This document shows, one piece after another, positions 1 through 8,256 of a stretch of 64,000 nt of DNA (position 1 is its first letter; every line of letters begins with the position of its first letter). Source of the DNA: Alteromonas abrolhosensis. Its GTDB lineage: Bacteria > Pseudomonadota > Gammaproteobacteria > Enterobacterales > Alteromonadaceae. The notes beneath the pieces are model-generated. The model made no database searches, was not told where the DNA came from, and worked only from the letters and a program-made list of their open reading frames with translations. The position numbers were made by a program, and so were the translations under genes. The DNA lies in contig NZ_MEJH01000003.1 in NCBI RefSeq assembly GCF_001953635.1, positions 635,197 through 699,196 of the forward strand. The letters run 5' to 3'.

Positions 1-1
1 A

Positions 2-802
2 GAAGGCCGTGGTGTACCGGTGATCATCGATATGGTGTCGTTAACCCGTTTAGACTGTATGATCGGCTCGTCAGCACTTATGCGCCAGGCGTTGGTACAC
101 GCATTACATCACGTAAGTCATCGCGATGCGTTCGGTAAAACCTTAGTCAAACAGCCCTTAATGCAAAATGTGTTGGCAGACCTTACCGTTGAATGCGCGG
201 CCGCCACCGCACTTACTATGCGCGTTGCCAAGGCGGTTGATAGCGCGTCGCGTAACAACCATGAAGCTGCATTAGCAAGACTTGCCACGGCAATTGGAAA
301 GTACTGGATTTGTAAACGCACACCTATGTTTGTGAATGAGGCTCAAGAGTGTTTAGGCGGAATTGGTTACGTTGAAGAAAACCCCATGCCACGTTACTAC
401 CGTCAAGCGCCGTTAAACTCGATTTGGGAAGGAAGTGGCAACGTGCAATGCCTAGATGTATTACGGGCACTTGCCAAAGAACCAAATGTCAAAGAAGCCT
501 TGTTTAATGAACTCAAAACGCAAACGGGTAAAAACAAGCATTACGACCTTTACCTTAGTAAGCTACTCGACGAGTTATCAAATACCCAGAATATGGAAAC
601 GCGCAGCCGTTACCTGACAGAACAAATGGCACTCGCGCTTCAGGCATGTACGTTACTCGCCAATGGGGACACCCTTGCCGACATTGCTCACACATTTTGT
701 GAGTCAAGACTGAGCAACGCCAGTGGCTTCGCGTTAGGTACACTTCCCGACACCACACCGTTTGAAAAAATTATTGCGCTTGGGACGGTGTTGTCTAGCT
801 AG
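2..802 (+). CDS. AidB-like acyl-CoA dehydrogenase, C-terminal part (cut by window start)
   Basis: The frame is open from base 2, so the gene begins before the window; the GTG at 20 is only an internal valine. The visible 266 residues match the C-terminal helical half of the AidB branch of flavin acyl-CoA dehydrogenases: a TRLDCMIGS segment, then FGKTLVKQPLMQ, then ICKRTPMFVNEAQE..LGGIGYVEEN, then SIWEGSGNVQCLDVLR. The last two blocks are the family's FAD and substrate-pocket signatures. E. coli AidB belongs to the adaptive response to DNA alkylation and binds DNA; many AidB-like proteins in marine bacteria may instead act in acyl-CoA breakdown, so the role here is open. The following gene converges on it from the other strand. 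Confidence 0.88.
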   Translation, partial: EGRGVPVIIDMVSLTRLDCMIGSSALMRQALVHALHHVSHRDAFGKTLVKQPLMQNVLADLTVECAAATALTMRVAKAVDSASRNNHEAALARLATAIGKYWICKRTPMFVNEAQECLGGIGYVEENPMPRYYRQAPLNSIWEGSGNVQCLDVLRALAKEPNVKEALFNELKTQTGKNKHYDLYLSKLLDELSNTQNMETRSRYLTEQMALALQACTLLANGDTLADIAHTFCESRLSNASGFALGTLPDTTPFEKIIALGTVLSS

Positions 803-969
803 TCAATATCGGGGGAAGGCTCTGTGCGTTTGGTGGGCTTCATCTAATGCGGTAGCCTTGCCCCTGTATTCCCCCGTTAAATTCAAGGTTTTAAGCAGAC
901 TACCGCCATACATCGATGCATAAAACCATTGTTTCTCTACAAACACGTTGTTCGAACGTATTAAACAAC

Positions 970-1521
970 TTAAAAAGGATTCACTGAATACCCTTTTTGC
1001 GCCAAGCGCGCATGGGCCGTCATGGCTGATAAATCCACTTTCACTCCGTCAATTAATGCGTTTTTCTCGACGCCATGGGCAGCGGCAGACTGTCCGCAAA
1101 CAATCACTTCAACACCTTGTTTAATTAATGCCCTAATCAGCAATTCATTGCCGTTAGGTTGGCCTTTACGCTGTTTGAAGTGCTCTGTCTTTAGCATTTC
1201 TTCCGTGGCAGAACCGTGGACCACCAGCGCTAACGATAGGTTTTCTTTTTTCACACCGTTAGCTACGTGCATGTTAATAAAACGCGCAAGTGATTCAATG
1301 CTACGATTAACCTTTCCCGGCTCAGCTGCTTTGGCAACATCGAATGCCACTTTAAAAGTTTGATTTTCGGCAAATTTAACGCCATCTACCGAGGCATGTT
1401 TACCGAATTTATCGAAAACGGGGCCGTATTCAAACTCTGAGTTGGCGAAAGCTTGCCCCGTCGCAGCAAGGGTCGCCGACAAACCGAGTGCCGCGCCCCA
1501 CTTTCCTTTTAATATGTTCAT
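970..1521 (-). CDS. Periplasmic DsrE/DsrF-family protein
   Basis: A 183-residue protein with a clear signal peptide (MNILKGKWGAALGLSATLAATGQAFA, cut about residue 26). The rest resembles the DsrE/DsrF sulfur-relay fold: an N-terminal strand, LSLALVVHGSATEEML in the middle, and a late VEVIVCGQSAAAHG block whose single cysteine sits where DsrE-like proteins carry their conserved Cys. Cytoplasmic DsrE proteins shuttle persulfides; exported single-Cys members are common in marine proteobacteria and lack a defined role. A GAGGAG ribosome site lies 7 bases before the ATG, which supports the start. No dsr or sox genes are near, so dissimilatory sulfur oxidation is not implied. Confidence 0.75.
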   Translation of the reverse strand: MNILKGKWGAALGLSATLAATGQAFANSEFEYGPVFDKFGKHASVDGVKFAENQTFKVAFDVAKAAEPGKVNRSIESLARFINMHVANGVKKENLSLALVVHGSATEEMLKTEHFKQRKGQPNGNELLIRALIKQGVEVIVCGQSAAAHGVEKNALIDGVKVDLSAMTAHARLAQKGYSVNPF

Positions 1522-1901
1522 TGCTCGCTCCTCAAACTCTACTGTGTTGAAAGTGCTATTTTAAATAGCCTTAAACGTTATGAACGTTCACATTGCTATC
1601 TGCATCTTAGGTTTTACTATTCGTATAGTAGCGCGAATTGTTTTGCAATTCGCGTTACTGAGATCCAAAGCACGGTGCTTTCTCGTTTAAGAGATATATT
1701 ATCAAGGCTCGTATAAGAGATACGTTATTAAGGTTTCTGTTGAATGAATAGATTAGCGACCGGCTTTACAAGCTAAACGCTGTTACCTAAATCAAAATTC
1801 GGGTGGCAATGCTCAACAGGTCTCTTTTACTAACGAAAAGTTACAGTGAGTGAAATATGCATAGCAGCACTATGAGAAAACGTGACCAGGGCTTCCAGCA
1901 A
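1522..1901. other. Divergent intergenic region with hairpin and tandem repeat
   Basis: This 380-base stretch lies between the start of the DsrE-like gene and the start preferred for the DUF4136 lipoprotein, so it should hold both promoters. It contains a perfect 9-bp inverted repeat CGCGAATTG/CAATTCGCG (1632-1640 and 1646-1654, loop TTTTG) and an imperfect 26-bp tandem duplication (1682-1733). I could not place a convincing -35/-10 pair for either gene. Confidence 0.6.
1682..1733. repeat. Two adjacent copies of a 26-bp direct repeat
   Basis: Copy 1 is 1682-1707 and copy 2 is 1708-1733, with no spacer. They share 22 of 26 bases by eye; both begin CTCGT and end AAGG, with TAAGAGATA in the middle. 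Such adjacent repeats upstream of a gene can be regulator sites on successive helical turns (26 bp is about 2.5 turns) or simple slippage products. Confidence 0.7.
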
Positions 1902-2447
1902 ATGGCGAAATATTTAAAAACAGTAATACTTTTGATGGCATGCGTGTTTGCTGTTGCCGCATGCAGTAGTAGTAAGCCACAGGTGAATATGGATGAAACG
2001 CAAAACTTCGCCAATATTAAAACCTTTTATATTCAGTCACCGTTAAACCCAATTAACGAAACACTAGCCAACCACCTATCCTCGGCCATCACCCAACGGT
2101 TAATTGAGAAAGGTCTTACCCCTACGTCACAAGAAGATGCCGATATTTCAGTGGGGTACTTGCCATCGACCACGGCAAAAGATGACGGCACCACACTGAA
2201 TTTAGGCTTAGGTACAGGAAGCTACGGGCGCTCAGGCGGCATATCATTAGGCAGTATTTTTAGCATTCCTGTGGGCGAACAAACCACCCTGCAACAAGGG
2301 CTTCAAATTGATATGGTGAAAGATGGTAAGTTTATATACAGTGCATCGGGAGCGGTAGAGCTGGAATCAAAAGATAGCATCAGTATTCAAAATAAGCTTG
2401 ATGAGCTTGTCGTTAAGCTACTGGAACAATATCCCGCTAACCGATAA
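1902..2447 (+). CDS. DUF4136-type lipoprotein
   Basis: The frame can be read from ATG 1857, but a normal lipoprotein signal begins at the ATG at 1902: MAKYLKT, a hydrophobic core, then the lipobox VAAC followed by SSS. Neither start has a strong ribosome site; 1902 is chosen because it puts the signal peptide at the N terminus. The mature part begins with a beta-strand (NFANIKTFYIQSP), then ITQRLIEKGLTP..ADISVGYLPST, typical of the DUF4136 family, in which ageing of the fold is unrelated to catalysis and no activity is known. A glycine/serine-rich segment (LGLGTGSYGRSGG) lies mid-protein. Probably anchored to the outer membrane, since the residue after Cys is Ser, not Asp. Confidence 0.75.
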   Translation: MAKYLKTVILLMACVFAVAACSSSKPQVNMDETQNFANIKTFYIQSPLNPINETLANHLSSAITQRLIEKGLTPTSQEDADISVGYLPSTTAKDDGTTLNLGLGTGSYGRSGGISLGSIFSIPVGEQTTLQQGLQIDMVKDGKFIYSASGAVELESKDSISIQNKLDELVVKLLEQYPANR

Positions 2448-2555
2448 TCCACACCTACTACCCGCTAGGAAAAGTACGATCTTTTGGGGCTGAAGAAAGC
2501 CCCATATTTTCGAGCATCATCCCCTTAACGAAGAACTTGGCGCTGAAATTGCGTA

Positions 2556-3281
2556 ATGATGGGAAGGTTAACCCTCACTTTTGATTACATAAAACACGAA
2601 GTGAGCCACGCAGAGTTCGAAATGGATACTACTTACCGTCATTTATCTTCTTCATCTTCTCTATTTAACTATTTAGGTGACACTGCAAATGCTAAAAGTG
2701 CGCTTCAAGATGTTGTAGAAAAATCAAAGCAGGCTAACGCCCTAGGCGATGCATTCACAACATTCGATAGCGAACTTAAAGGTAACCAGGTCGACGTTTA
2801 CCTGCAAAAGATTGAAAGCGGAGAAGCCGCACTTAATAACAGTACAATCGCTAACTACCTTGACTTTAATAGGCAAAAGCTTGCCACAGCGTTAAGCGAT
2901 TTAGCGGCAAAACTTGGTATTTCAGATGATACGCCGCTAACGATTAGCGACGGCAAACTGCAGATTGGTAACAGTGATGGCAACAAGGAGCTCGATAAAA
3001 CGACTTTGCGTCTTCAACAATATTTAGAGAAAGACAGTAACCTTACTTCGCTTATTCAACAAACCTCGCGCCTATCTCAGTTTAAAGAATGGGGAGATGC
3101 AACATCGTTTGCGTCAACGCTTAAAGAAGAAGGCACTGACGACGCTGCTATTCAGTCTTTTTTAAAAGAGGCACGTTTGTCGGTGACATCTGATAATGTG
3201 CTGGCATTCAATCAAAACGGTTTCGGCTTTACTTCAGATGGGCAAACTGCGGCTTTGATAGAAGCTTTCGAGAAGCAGTAA
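2556..3281 (+). CDS. Uncharacterised 241-residue protein
   Basis: I do not recognise this protein. It has no signal peptide or membrane helix, a run of five serines near the N terminus (residues 32-36), and is otherwise acidic and mostly helical (ANAKSALQDVVEKSKQANAL, STIANYLDFNRQKLATALSD), with one short beta segment LTISDGKLQIG. A later ATG at 2622 (MDTTYRH) may be the true start, because the residues before it look unlike the rest and neither site has a clear ribosome site. Codon use resembles the neighbours. It stands alone between the lipoprotein gene and the adenylate cyclase gene. Confidence 0.6.
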   Translation: MMGRLTLTFDYIKHEVSHAEFEMDTTYRHLSSSSSLFNYLGDTANAKSALQDVVEKSKQANALGDAFTTFDSELKGNQVDVYLQKIESGEAALNNSTIANYLDFNRQKLATALSDLAAKLGISDDTPLTISDGKLQIGNSDGNKELDKTTLRLQQYLEKDSNLTSLIQQTSRLSQFKEWGDATSFASTLKEEGTDDAAIQSFLKEARLSVTSDNVLAFNQNGFGFTSDGQTAALIEAFEKQ

Positions 3282-3449
3282 AAGCATTAACGGAATTTAA
3301 AAAAGCGTAAATCTTTCGCTTTCTCTCAAATTAGTGCAGACACGCAAAGAATTCAGCGAATTAAGAATCACTTTTTCTGTGCGAAATTAGAGGAAGTCGG
3401 CTCAAAATAACGCTATGCTTGGCTGCATGATGAAGTGCAGATTAACATA

Positions 3450-5435
3450 ATGGCAGCGCAACAGCCGCTTTCCGTTCAGCAAAACCTTACCATTAGGTTA
3501 TTGCGCGTATTAAGATACAACAAAGCACGTATTGAGCGTGCGCTTACGCTTATGCCTGAAAAGCACAGACCTTTATTCCATGTGCTTCCTTTTCTTGTGC
3601 ACGTTAATCACGAAGCCCTTCCAGGATATGTAACTCCGCCTACTTCAGATGAAACTGTACCGTTTGGTATCAACAATTACTCGTTTCGCCCAGATGTAGA
3701 ACTTGCGCTTAAGCGCTGTTTTCCAGCACAAAGTCACTTATTTGCAGATATTAAGCAGATTTGGCCTAGGCAGCGCGCTGTCGATGCGCTTGTTTTAATG
3801 GGCAGCGTAGGCACAATAGCGCAGACTGACGACTCAGACTTTGATTTTTGGGTATGTATCGATGGTAATCGCTTTTCGCAGGCGGCACTTGCGTTACTTC
3901 AACAAAAGCTTACTGCTATTGAAAAGTGGGCTGACGAAACCTTTGGCATTGAAGTTCATTTCTTTTTATCTGAAATAGACAAAGTAAGGCAAAATGACTT
4001 TGGCGTGGCCGAGGGCGAAAGCGCAGGCTCTGCGCAAGCGATGTTTTTAAAAGCCGAGTTTTACAACACCAATATTGTGGTAGCAGGCAAAGCACCATTT
4101 TGGTGGTTAACTCCAGAAAAGACGACTGAAAAGCAATATAGAGCGATTTACAATAGTTTAGAAAAAGGCGGTTCACCTGATGTGGACTGGTTCATGGACT
4201 TAGGCCACTTGGAACGACTAGATGCAAGTGAGCTCTTTGGTGCCGCTATTTGGCAGCTGGGCAAGGCCATGGACTCTCCGTTCAAGTCAGTGTTAAAAAT
4301 GGCAAAGCTTGAAGTTTACCTTGCCAATATTTCTCACGGTCAACCACTGTGTAACCTATTGAAAAAACATGTGCATCGCGGTGCCGAGGCGCCGGGACAC
4401 GTTGCAGATATCGATCCCTATGCCCTAATGTTCGATGAACTCATCGCTCATTACAAAAAGCATGGCCAGGCCGAAGACATTGCCGTATTACAACAATGCT
4501 TATACTTAAAATGCGGCAGCGCATTGAGCCAACCGCTTGTAGAGGGTGAACAAGCGAATTTTAAGCGCAAAATTATGGCGTCGTATGCTAAACAGTGGGG
4601 ATGGAGCCGTAAACTCATTGTTCATTTAGATAACCAGCAAGATTGGACCTTTAATGAACGAGTGCAGCTTAGTCGTCGAATTCACCGTTTTCTATTAAAG
4701 TGCTATCGCCGTATTTCTAAAGAGATCAGTCATCATCAACAGGTGATGGACCAAAAAGATATGACAGTTCTAGGTCGGCGCTTAAGCACGTACTACGCGA
4801 AAAAAGCGGACAAAATCGAGTTTTTGCGACGCGCCTTTGACGAGAGCCTTTACTGCGAAAAAATCACCATTGCCATGCGCCAGCTTAAAAATGGTGATGA
4901 GGTGTGGTCGGCTTATGCAGGAGATTTACTCAGTAAATCTGGCATTATGGATGAATCGCAAAAGATTACTCAAGCCTCCACCGCAATAGCACTAATGGTG
5001 TGGCTTGTGTCGAGTAAGATTATAGATACCAACAGTAAAGTTTATCTCGATTACAACTATGGCGAAGTAAGCGAACTAGACTTAAACGACTTGCTTAAGC
5101 ATTTGTGCAAATACTTCCCGCCGGTAAAAGTATCTTCGTTATCCCGTAACGACTTGCTGGCACCTGAACGCGTAACGGCGTGCTTTGCCATTGTGAACTT
5201 CCCCACCCTTCGTCAAAAAGCTACCGTGGAAGACGTATCCATTCTGTACACCACCTCGTGGGGAGAAACATTCCTGAAGCACGGCGATGATGTGCTAGAT
5301 ACCTTATGGTACGACCTACAAGAGGTAACACCAAAGCCACCTTGCTATGTAATGGTGCCTCGAGGGAACCAGCAGTCACGAATACTCGGCGAATTCTTAG
5401 AAGCCAACGAACTCAATTTTACTGTTTTGTATTAA
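3450..5435 (+). CDS. Class I adenylate cyclase, short C-terminal form
   Basis: A 661-residue class I (enterobacterial CyaA type) adenylate cyclase that makes cAMP from ATP. The nucleotidyltransferase core is plain: LMGSVGTIAQ followed by DDSDFDFWVC, with the metal-binding aspartates (about residues 130 and 132) and the conserved W two residues later, then FFLSEIDKVRQNDFG and EFYNTNIVVAGK as in E. coli CyaA. The regulatory half is also recognisable (ALMVWLVSSKII..KVYLDYN, FAIVNFPTL, ILYTTSWGETF) but stops about 80 to 90 residues earlier than the 848-residue E. coli enzyme, removing its extreme tail. There is no hemC or hemD nearby, the usual cyaA neighbourhood, so this may be a second cyclase. 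GTG at 3435 is an alternative start. Confidence 0.82.
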   Translation: MAAQQPLSVQQNLTIRLLRVLRYNKARIERALTLMPEKHRPLFHVLPFLVHVNHEALPGYVTPPTSDETVPFGINNYSFRPDVELALKRCFPAQSHLFADIKQIWPRQRAVDALVLMGSVGTIAQTDDSDFDFWVCIDGNRFSQAALALLQQKLTAIEKWADETFGIEVHFFLSEIDKVRQNDFGVAEGESAGSAQAMFLKAEFYNTNIVVAGKAPFWWLTPEKTTEKQYRAIYNSLEKGGSPDVDWFMDLGHLERLDASELFGAAIWQLGKAMDSPFKSVLKMAKLEVYLANISHGQPLCNLLKKHVHRGAEAPGHVADIDPYALMFDELIAHYKKHGQAEDIAVLQQCLYLKCGSALSQPLVEGEQANFKRKIMASYAKQWGWSRKLIVHLDNQQDWTFNERVQLSRRIHRFLLKCYRRISKEISHHQQVMDQKDMTVLGRRLSTYYAKKADKIEFLRRAFDESLYCEKITIAMRQLKNGDEVWSAYAGDLLSKSGIMDESQKITQASTAIALMVWLVSSKIIDTNSKVYLDYNYGEVSELDLNDLLKHLCKYFPPVKVSSLSRNDLLAPERVTACFAIVNFPTLRQKATVEDVSILYTTSWGETFLKHGDDVLDTLWYDLQEVTPKPPCYVMVPRGNQQSRILGEFLEANELNFTVLY

Positions 5436-5524
5436 TCCGCTTTGACGGGTGCTCTGGTTAGGAAGCCAGAGACAAGCCTATTACTTCGCCCCCTCCCCCG
5501 TTTAAAAAATATGCAAAAAAATTC

Positions 5525-5574
5525 TTGCACTTTAAAATTACAAGTGTAATCTAAAGCTATGGACTACAAATGTA
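5525..5574 (+). promoter_or_regulatory. Promoter with two BlaI/MecI-type operators
   Basis: Two TACA-N2-TGTA palindromes, the known core of BlaI/MecI operators, lie directly before the BlaI-like gene. The first, ATTACAAGTGTAAT (5537-5550), is a perfect dyad; the second, TACAAATGTA (5565-5574), is also perfect. Their centres are 26 bp apart. TTGCAC (5525-5530) and TAATCT (5547-5552), 16 bp apart, make a plausible sigma-70 promoter whose -10 box overlaps operator 1, so repressor binding would block it. Confidence 0.8.
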
Positions 5575-5598
5575 ATCAAAAGAAAAGACGTCGCAGTT

Positions 5599-5991
5599 AT
5601 GAATAAAATGTCAGACAAACCTGAAATTTCAAACGCTGAATTTGAAGTGCTGGATGTGCTTTGGGACGACCACCCCGCCACATCGAATGAGGTTATTGCA
5701 CGACTTAATAATAAAAAAGATTGGCACGAGAAAACCGTTAAAACCCTGCTAGGCCGATTGGTAAAAAAAGAAGTGTTAGGGTTTGAAAAGCAACAGCGCC
5801 AGTACCTTTACTATCCGCTAATTGCTCGTGAAGATTATACAAAGAAAGAAACCACGAGTTTTGTTAGTCGACTATTTAAGGGCAAGATTGCTCCTATGGT
5901 TGCCGGTTTTGCGAATCAAAATTCGCTGTCTAAACAAGATGTGAACGAGCTAAAAGCCCTTATCAAGGAATGGGAAGAAAACAATGATTGA
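5599..5991 (+). CDS. BlaI/MecI/CopY-family transcriptional repressor
   Basis: A 130-residue winged-helix repressor. ISNAEFEVLDVLWDDHPATSNEVIARL and HEKTVKTLLGRLVKKEVLGFEK..YLYYPL are the BlaI DNA-binding domain and wing; the C-terminal part (about residues 75-130) is the dimerisation helix region with the usual loop that a BlaR-type peptidase would cut. It overlaps the downstream M56 peptidase gene by 8 bases, and two BlaI-type operators sit before it, so self-repression of the pair is likely. An ATG three codons later is an alternative start. Targets besides its own operon cannot be seen; no beta-lactamase adjoins it. Confidence 0.88.
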   Translation: MNKMSDKPEISNAEFEVLDVLWDDHPATSNEVIARLNNKKDWHEKTVKTLLGRLVKKEVLGFEKQQRQYLYYPLIAREDYTKKETTSFVSRLFKGKIAPMVAGFANQNSLSKQDVNELKALIKEWEENND

Positions 5992-7225
5992 TTGGATTGT
6001 TGCTCAGCAAGGTATTTTGTCGCTATCGCTTATTTTACTCATGGTGTGCGAGCACTTTTTCACTAATAAAATTGGGGCTTCGCTGACCTATAAGCTATGG
6101 GCGTTGATACCAGGCTGCCTGATAGTCAATAACATTCCAATGTCGTTGGTTAGCATTCCATCGAATAGCTTTGCTCGTTACGTGGTTGGCGTAAACCCCA
6201 CACTGAACACCGTTGAATTTGAAACCTGGTTTGCCATTTGGGCGGTAGGCGTAAGCATAGTCACAGCCTATGTCTTGGCGCACCACCTTTCAATATGGGC
6301 TTCGATAGGAAAACGTCGTGCCTTGCATACCAACGCCTATTATTCTGACAAAGCTTCCACACCCATGCTGTTTGGCTTTATCTCACCCAAAATACTTATC
6401 CCTTTCTCGTTCAAAAGTGCTTTCTCTAAACAGCAACAAGCTTTGGTGTTGGAACATGAAAACGTCCACCGCAGACACTATGACCATCTGTGGAACTCAC
6501 TAGCGCTAATTATCGCCATTGTATTTTGGTTTAACCCGCTTGTTTGGCTCGCCCTTAAATCTTTCAGAATCAATCAAGAACTGGCTTGTGATCACGCTGT
6601 ATTGAAAGACAAGACAGACACCGAAAAACTAACTTATGCAAAAGCACTCGTGCAGTGTGCCGAGCATTGTTCAAACGCCCTGCACCGTACAAGAGGGCTT
6701 TACCCAACCTTTGGAGAAAAAAGTACTATGATCAAACGTTTAAATGCTATTAAACAACCTGTGCGTAGCAATAAAGTACTGGCTGCAGGCGTACTTTCAA
6801 TTGCCGCCATGCTTACAATAAACACGGCTTTAGCCAATGCTCCTGTAGCAGAGACAAAATCTGAAGCCAAGATTAACCAGGCGTCACCTGTTAAACGCGT
6901 TCCACCTACCTACCCCGAAAAGGCAGCAAAAGAAAATGTAGAAGGCTTTGTTGTGCTCTCTTTTGATATTACTGAAACGGGCACTACAGATAATGTAAAA
7001 GTAGTAAAATCAGTACCTGCTGGCGTGTTTGATAAAAGTGCCATAGTTGCCCTAAAGCAATGGGAATACAAACCTCGTATTCAAGGTGGCAAAGGAATGA
7101 GACAAACTGGTCTTCTTGTACAATTAGACTACCAACTTGGCGCTGCCCTTGATACCGCAAGTGTTGAGAAAAACGCATCCACAGAGGTAGAACGCATAAT
7201 AATCCCACCTAAACAGGAAAAGTAA
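5984..7225 (+). CDS. M56 (BlaR1-type) membrane metallopeptidase with C-terminal TonB domain
   Basis: A 413-residue membrane protein. Hydrophobic segments are at about residues 8-25, 38-52, 82-102, 172-192 and 268-285. The zinc site HENVH (158-162) is the HExxH motif of M56 peptidases, with NQELACDHAVL as the following helix. After the last membrane helix there is no penicillin-binding domain as in BlaR1; instead residues about 298-390 form a TonB C-terminal domain (RVPPTYPEKAAKENVEGFVVL..., WEYKP). This M56-TonB arrangement is known from many proteobacteria, with the trigger unknown. Together with the BlaI-like repressor it would form a signal-cut-derepress switch sensing something in the periplasm. 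Confidence 0.85.
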   Translation: MIDWIVAQQGILSLSLILLMVCEHFFTNKIGASLTYKLWALIPGCLIVNNIPMSLVSIPSNSFARYVVGVNPTLNTVEFETWFAIWAVGVSIVTAYVLAHHLSIWASIGKRRALHTNAYYSDKASTPMLFGFISPKILIPFSFKSAFSKQQQALVLEHENVHRRHYDHLWNSLALIIAIVFWFNPLVWLALKSFRINQELACDHAVLKDKTDTEKLTYAKALVQCAEHCSNALHRTRGLYPTFGEKSTMIKRLNAIKQPVRSNKVLAAGVLSIAAMLTINTALANAPVAETKSEAKINQASPVKRVPPTYPEKAAKENVEGFVVLSFDITETGTTDNVKVVKSVPAGVFDKSAIVALKQWEYKPRIQGGKGMRQTGLLVQLDYQLGAALDTASVEKNASTEVERIIIPPKQEK

Positions 7226-7244
7226 GCAAAAAATTTATCAGAAT

Positions 7245-7280
7245 ACTAAAAGGAGCGCGGTGCTCCTTTTAGTGTTTTGT
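7245..7280 (+). terminator. Intrinsic terminator after the BlaI/M56 operon
   Basis: Perfect 12-bp stem ACTAAAAGGAGC (7245-7256) and GCTCCTTTTAGT (7262-7273) with loop GCGGT, followed by GTTTTGTC. The remaining 250 bases up to the next gene show no open frame or repeat that I can support. Confidence 0.8.
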
Positions 7281-7531
7281 CTAATTGACTTAATTCTTGC
7301 CTGCTTCACACTAGCGCCTCAATACCCTGTACCCCTGCAATTGTTCAAAGTGTCTTTACATTTTCTCTACGGAAATTGCAGCTTTACTAGGTTAAAATGT
7401 GAGTAATCACACACCTAAAAACTTCTAATTTATGGAAGGTTTAGATAATCGAACGCGAATTCGCTACGATTATTTTCTAACGCTTTACACCTCATGGATC
7501 TTTCCCTCGGTGTACAAAAAGGAAATCTATT

Positions 7532-8122
7532 ATGAATCGTTTTGCTCTAGCACCCGCTGTGCTTGCTCTTTCTTTTTTTACCGCAAACGCCAATGCGAAT
7601 ATCGATCAGCTAAAAGGCCTTTTAGGAACTAAGAAAGCGGAATCTACTGTTACCACTAGCAGCCTAACTGACATAGCAACCAGCGCCGCTTCTAGTATCG
7701 ATTTAGGTAGCTTAGTAAATTCAGTGGCTGGAAACCTTAACGTATCAGATACACAGTCACAAGGCGGTATAGCGTCTATAATGAATTACGTTCAAGGCAA
7801 CCTCTCAGGTGCAGACTACGCGCAGTTGGAAAATAGCATCCCAGGTATTGAAAGCCTGCTTGAAAACGTGCCTTCTCTAAGCAGTAACTCAGCTGCAAGC
7901 TCTAGCTCGTCATTGTCGGGTTTACTTAACAAAGCGTCGGAATATAGTTCTACGCTAAAATCAGTAAATGATTTAAAGCAACAGTTTGAAGCCTTAGGTC
8001 TTTCAACCGATATGATTGCTAGCTTTGTCACTCAAATTAGCTCATATTTAAATGTAAATGCCGATGAAGAAACGCAGGCGTTGTTTAAATCTGGCCTAGA
8101 TAATTTGCTAACGGCTCTGTAA
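7532..8122 (+). CDS. DUF2780 (VcgC/VcgE-like) exported protein
   Basis: A 196-residue protein with a signal peptide (MNRFALAPAVLALSFFTANANA). The mature part contains SQGGIASIMNYVQGNLSGADYAQLENSIPGIESLL, the hallmark of DUF2780, and a C-terminal helix FVTQISSYLNVNADEETQALFKSGL. A serine-rich linker (about residues 118-130) separates the halves. DUF2780 members are widespread in Vibrio, Shewanella and Alteromonas and have no assigned role. An AAAGGA ribosome site sits 8 bases before the ATG. The gene stands alone. Confidence 0.75.
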   Translation: MNRFALAPAVLALSFFTANANANIDQLKGLLGTKKAESTVTTSSLTDIATSAASSIDLGSLVNSVAGNLNVSDTQSQGGIASIMNYVQGNLSGADYAQLENSIPGIESLLENVPSLSSNSAASSSSSLSGLLNKASEYSSTLKSVNDLKQQFEALGLSTDMIASFVTQISSYLNVNADEETQALFKSGLDNLLTAL

Positions 8123-8256
8123 CCTATTTAAGGTGTACTGGCTATTAATCGATAGCCAAAATTAGTGCGCCTTTATTTTTTGCAGGGGTTCCCAACTTAG
8201 TGAAATAGCAACGCCTGCTTCTCTTTTTCATACTCACTAACGCAGCCTATTCGCCT

